Shown piece by piece: positions 61,744 through 64,000 of a stretch of DNA of 64,000 bases (its first letter is position 1; every line of letters begins with the position of its first letter). The DNA is taken from NCBI RefSeq assembly GCF_003344765.1, contig NZ_QPMH01000004.1:62001-126000 (forward strand), given 5' to 3'. The position numbers were made by a program, and so were the translations under genes. The notes beneath the pieces were generated by a model that was not told where the DNA came from, ran no database searches, and saw nothing but the letters and a program-made list of their open reading frames with translations. The stretch comes from Ferruginivarius sediminum (GTDB lineage: Bacteria; Pseudomonadota; Alphaproteobacteria; Kiloniellales; Rhodovibrionaceae).

Positions 61744-62907
61744 TCAGGCGCGGGCCTCCTCGATCATGCCGATGAAGCGTTCGAACAGGTAATGGCTGTC
61801 ATGCGGTCCGGGGCTCGCTTCCGGGTGGTATTGCACCGAGAACGCCGGCGCATCCTTGACCCGAATGCCCTCGTTGGAGCCGTCGAACAGGCTGATGTGG
61901 CTCACTTCGACGTTCGCGGGCAGCGACTCCGGGATCACCTTGAAGCCGTGGTTCTGGCTGGTGATCTCCACGCGGCCCGTCGCCAGGTCCTTGACCGGGT
62001 GGTTGGCGCCGCGGTGACCCAGGTGCATCTTCTCCGTCGTCGCGCCGAGAGCCAGCGCCATGATCTGATGACCCAGGCAGATACCAAAGGTCGGCTTCCC
62101 GGTCTCCAGCAGCTTGCGCACTGTCGGGACGGCGTACTCACCGGTGGCGGCCGGATCGCCGGGACCGTTGGACAGGAAGATGCCGTCGGGCTCGTGGCGC
62201 AGGATGTCCTCCGCGCTGGCGCTGGCCGGCACCACAGTGACATGGCAGCCGAGACCGGCGAGGTCGCGCAGGATATTTCGTTTGGCCCCATAGTCGACAG
62301 CGACGACCCGATATTTCGGACTGTCGGCGTGGCCGTAGCCGCCCTCCAGCGTCCAGGGCGTCTGCGTCCAGGTGTAGAGCTGCTGGCAGGTCACCTCCTT
62401 GGCGAGGTCCATACCTTCCAGCCCAGGCCAGTCCAACGCTTCCCGCGCGGCCCGGTCGATATCGAGCTTGCCTTCGGGATCGTGCAGGACGACGCCGTGG
62501 GGCGCGCCAAGATCGCGGATGCGGCGTGCCAGACGCCGGGTATCGAGGCCGCTGATCCCAACGATGTCCTGGTTCCTGAGCCAGGTGTCGAGATGTTGCG
62601 CCGCGCGCCAGTTCGACGGCTCGGTGATGTCGGCGCGCAGGACCACACCCCGGCAGGCAGGCGTCGTGGCTTCCAGATCTTCCAGGTTGGCACCGACGTT
62701 ACCGATGTGCGGGAAGGTGAAGGTGATGATCTCGCCCGCATAGGACGGGTCGGTCACGATTTCCTGATACCCGGTCATCGAGGTGTTGAAGCAGACCTCC
62801 CCAACGGAGCGCCCGCGCGCCCCGACGCCGTGGCCCCAGAACACCGTACCGTCCGCGAGGACAAGGGCGGCCGTCGCATCGGCCGGCCGGTTGGCGGCAT
62901 CGCTCAT
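61744..62907 (-). CDS. carA: Carbamoyl phosphate synthase small subunit
   Basis: 387 residues from ATG 62907 (TTG 62913 in frame). The amidotransferase triad is present: Cys in KPTFGICLGHQIMALALG, and His/Glu in QYHPEASPGPHDSHY. The N-terminal half has VCFNTSMTGYQEIVTDPSYA, typical of CarA. It feeds ammonia from glutamine to CarB. Divergent from yqeY. Confidence 0.97.
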   Translation of the reverse strand: MSDAANRPADATAALVLADGTVFWGHGVGARGRSVGEVCFNTSMTGYQEIVTDPSYAGEIITFTFPHIGNVGANLEDLEATTPACRGVVLRADITEPSNWRAAQHLDTWLRNQDIVGISGLDTRRLARRIRDLGAPHGVVLHDPEGKLDIDRAAREALDWPGLEGMDLAKEVTCQQLYTWTQTPWTLEGGYGHADSPKYRVVAVDYGAKRNILRDLAGLGCHVTVVPASASAEDILRHEPDGIFLSNGPGDPAATGEYAVPTVRKLLETGKPTFGICLGHQIMALALGATTEKMHLGHRGANHPVKDLATGRVEITSQNHGFKVIPESLPANVEVSHISLFDGSNEGIRVKDAPAFSVQYHPEASPGPHDSHYLFERFIGMIEEARA

Positions 62908-63125
62908 GGACAAACAGTCTCCCGTCTATACTGGCGCGCCGCGCGCGGGGCTGGCCGGCAGGGCTTGTGCGCGCGGCCCTTAAAGATATATAGGGCACTC
63001 CAAGGCTGTCCGCGAGGCGGGAGTCACCCCGCGCCCGGGCAGCTTTCGTTTAGGGCAAACGCGAGGCACGGTCAAACGCTGCATGCCAGCGTTGCATCAT
63101 GTCACCTCGCGGGAAGGACGTCGGA

Positions 63126-63581
63126 ATGCTGCGCACGGAATTGAACGACGCGCTGAAGCAGGCGCTGAAGAGCCGCGACCATGGGGCGGCGGCCACCCTC
63201 CGGCTGGTGCTGGCGGCGCTCAAGGACCGCGACATCGCCGCGCGCGGCGAGGGCAACGCCGAAGGGATCGGCGAGGAACAGATCCAGCAGATGCTGCAGA
63301 AAATGGTGCGCCAGTCCCGCGAGGCGGCCGAGACCTACGACAAGGCCGGCCGCGACGACCTTGCCCAGAAGGAACGCCAGGAAATCGCCGTCATCGAGCG
63401 GTTCCTGCCAAAGCAGCTTGGCGAGGCCGAGACCCGCAAGGCCGTGGAGGCGACAATCAACGAACTGGGCGCGGAATCGATCAAGGACATGGGCCGGGTG
63501 ATGACGCGCCTGCGCGAGCAGTACGCCGGGCGCATGGATTTCTCGAAGGCCAGCGCCGTCGCCAAGGATCGCCTCGCCTGA
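63126..63581 (+). CDS. GatB/YqeY-domain protein
   Basis: 151 residues from ATG 63126 with GGAAGGACG upstream. The sequence MLRTELNDALKQALKSRDHG begins the YqeY family fold, and LPKQLGEAETRKAVEATINE with MGRVMTRLREQYAGRMDFSK complete it. YqeY shares the helical domain of the GatB amidotransferase tail; its own function is uncertain, perhaps tRNA-related. It often sits beside dnaG, as here. Confidence 0.95.
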   Translation: MLRTELNDALKQALKSRDHGAAATLRLVLAALKDRDIAARGEGNAEGIGEEQIQQMLQKMVRQSREAAETYDKAGRDDLAQKERQEIAVIERFLPKQLGEAETRKAVEATINELGAESIKDMGRVMTRLREQYAGRMDFSKASAVAKDRLA

Positions 63582-63593
63582 GCCCGCTCCGAC

Positions 63594-63624
63594 GTTGTCA
63601 CTGACGGAAGAGTTGTCACTGACG
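63594..63624 (+). promoter_or_regulatory. 13-bp direct repeat upstream of dnaG
   Basis: GTTGTCACTGACG occurs exactly at 63594-63606 and again at 63612-63624, an 18-base period, 51 bases before the dnaG start. Each contains TTGTCA, a possible -35 element, so tandem promoters or paired binding sites are plausible. The matching -10 boxes are not clear. Confidence 0.4.
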
Positions 63625-63675
63625 CAAAACCGGCACATCTGTTAGAGTGCGTGCTTTCGATGGGCAGTTCACTTT

Positions 63676-64000
63676 ATGGCCGTACCGTCCGAATTCCTGG
63701 AGCGCCTGCGCCAGCTCGTGGTGCTGTCCGACGTCGTCGGGCGCAAGGTGCGGCTCACGAAGCGCGGTCGCGAGTACACCGGCCTCTGTCCCTTCCATAA
63801 CGAGCGTACGCCCTCGTTCACGGTGAACGACGACAAAGGCTTTTTCCATTGCTTTGGCTGCGGCGAGCACGGCGATGTCGTCGGTTTCGTCATGCGCACC
63901 GAAGGCTTGAGCTTTCCCGAGGCGGTGGAGAAGCTCTCGGTCGAGGCTGGCCTGGAGATGCCGCGCTCGTCCCCGGAGGAGCGCGAACGCGAGCAGCGGC
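63676..64000 (+). CDS. dnaG: DNA primase, N-terminal part
   Basis: 108 residues are visible before the right edge. The CHC2 zinc-binding fold is intact: Cys38 and His41 (GLCPFHNERTPSF) with Cys59 and Cys62 (GFFHCFGCGEHGDVVGF), after the start MAVPSEFLERLRQLVVLSDV. It makes RNA primers for DNA replication. rpoD typically follows this gene in alphaproteobacteria and would lie outside the window. Confidence 0.98.
   Translation, partial: MAVPSEFLERLRQLVVLSDVVGRKVRLTKRGREYTGLCPFHNERTPSFTVNDDKGFFHCFGCGEHGDVVGFVMRTEGLSFPEAVEKLSVEAGLEMPRSSPEEREREQR

Overview
The window is GC-rich, gene-dense bacterial chromosome with about 58 protein genes and two truncated at the edges. An alphaproteobacterium is suggested, probably in or near the Rhodospirillales. 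The support is an FnrL-type oxygen regulator with the Rhodobacter cysteine spacing, a Caulobacter-style pilA-cpaABCDEF-tadBC locus, an ECF sigma factor, entericidin-like lipoproteins and alphaproteobacterial-type ilv, car, rho and greA genes. I found no rRNA, tRNA, CRISPR array, insertion sequence or phage gene.

Layout. 1-1354: the end of an ebo (metabolite-traffic) cluster, eboA (partial) and eboB. 1659-4796: a small unknown protein, an ECF sigma factor and two Crp/Fnr regulators (one with Fe-S cysteines, one without) around a small GNAT-like protein. 4839-11798: an MFS transporter with a periplasmic protein, a VTT/DedA membrane protein, an unrecognised 636-residue protein paired with a single-heme cytochrome c, and a Sel1-repeat protein. 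11942-15797: PQQ-type sugar dehydrogenase, cytochrome c(L)-like protein, an EboF-like phosphatase and a GAF protein, all on one strand. 16181-24844: Flp/Tad pilus genes. 25942-29317: RNA methyltransferase, Lon-like protease, universal stress protein. 29318-31797: a long stretch with two regions that fold well as RNA, plus capA and a small Cys protein, followed by hsp20. 32200-39470: rho, ilvC, ilvN, ilvB, miaA, serB. 39556-41120: small regulator, AhpD-like protein and a cupin. 41220-45651: 2-oxoacid:ferredoxin oxidoreductase (korAB) and a ferredoxin-NADP reductase. 45803-53793: a branched-chain amino acid type ABC transporter with a fused LivH-LivM permease, interleaved with two histidine kinases. 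54129-56500: HAD phosphatase, DsbA-fold isomerase, PLP-dependent dehydratase. 56574-64000: two entericidin-like lipoproteins, greA, carB, a fasciclin protein, carA, yqeY and the start of dnaG.

How the genes fit together. The metabolic core (ilv, car, serB, korAB/fprA, PQQ dehydrogenase/cytochrome) sits beside regulators of oxygen and stress (FnrL, a second Crp/Fnr protein, the sigma factor, Lon, USP, Hsp20). This fits an aerobe or facultative organism that meets low oxygen.

The least explained parts are non-coding. One is a rod-like nested secondary structure at about 29358-29536. Another is a leader with competing hairpins and a strong intrinsic terminator just upstream of hsp20 (31554-31742). 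The unrecognised protein/cytochrome pair at 7719-10862 and the EboF-like gene lodged in a PQQ/cytochrome operon are the main protein-level puzzles. All function calls rest on reading the sequence and on family knowledge; no search was run.
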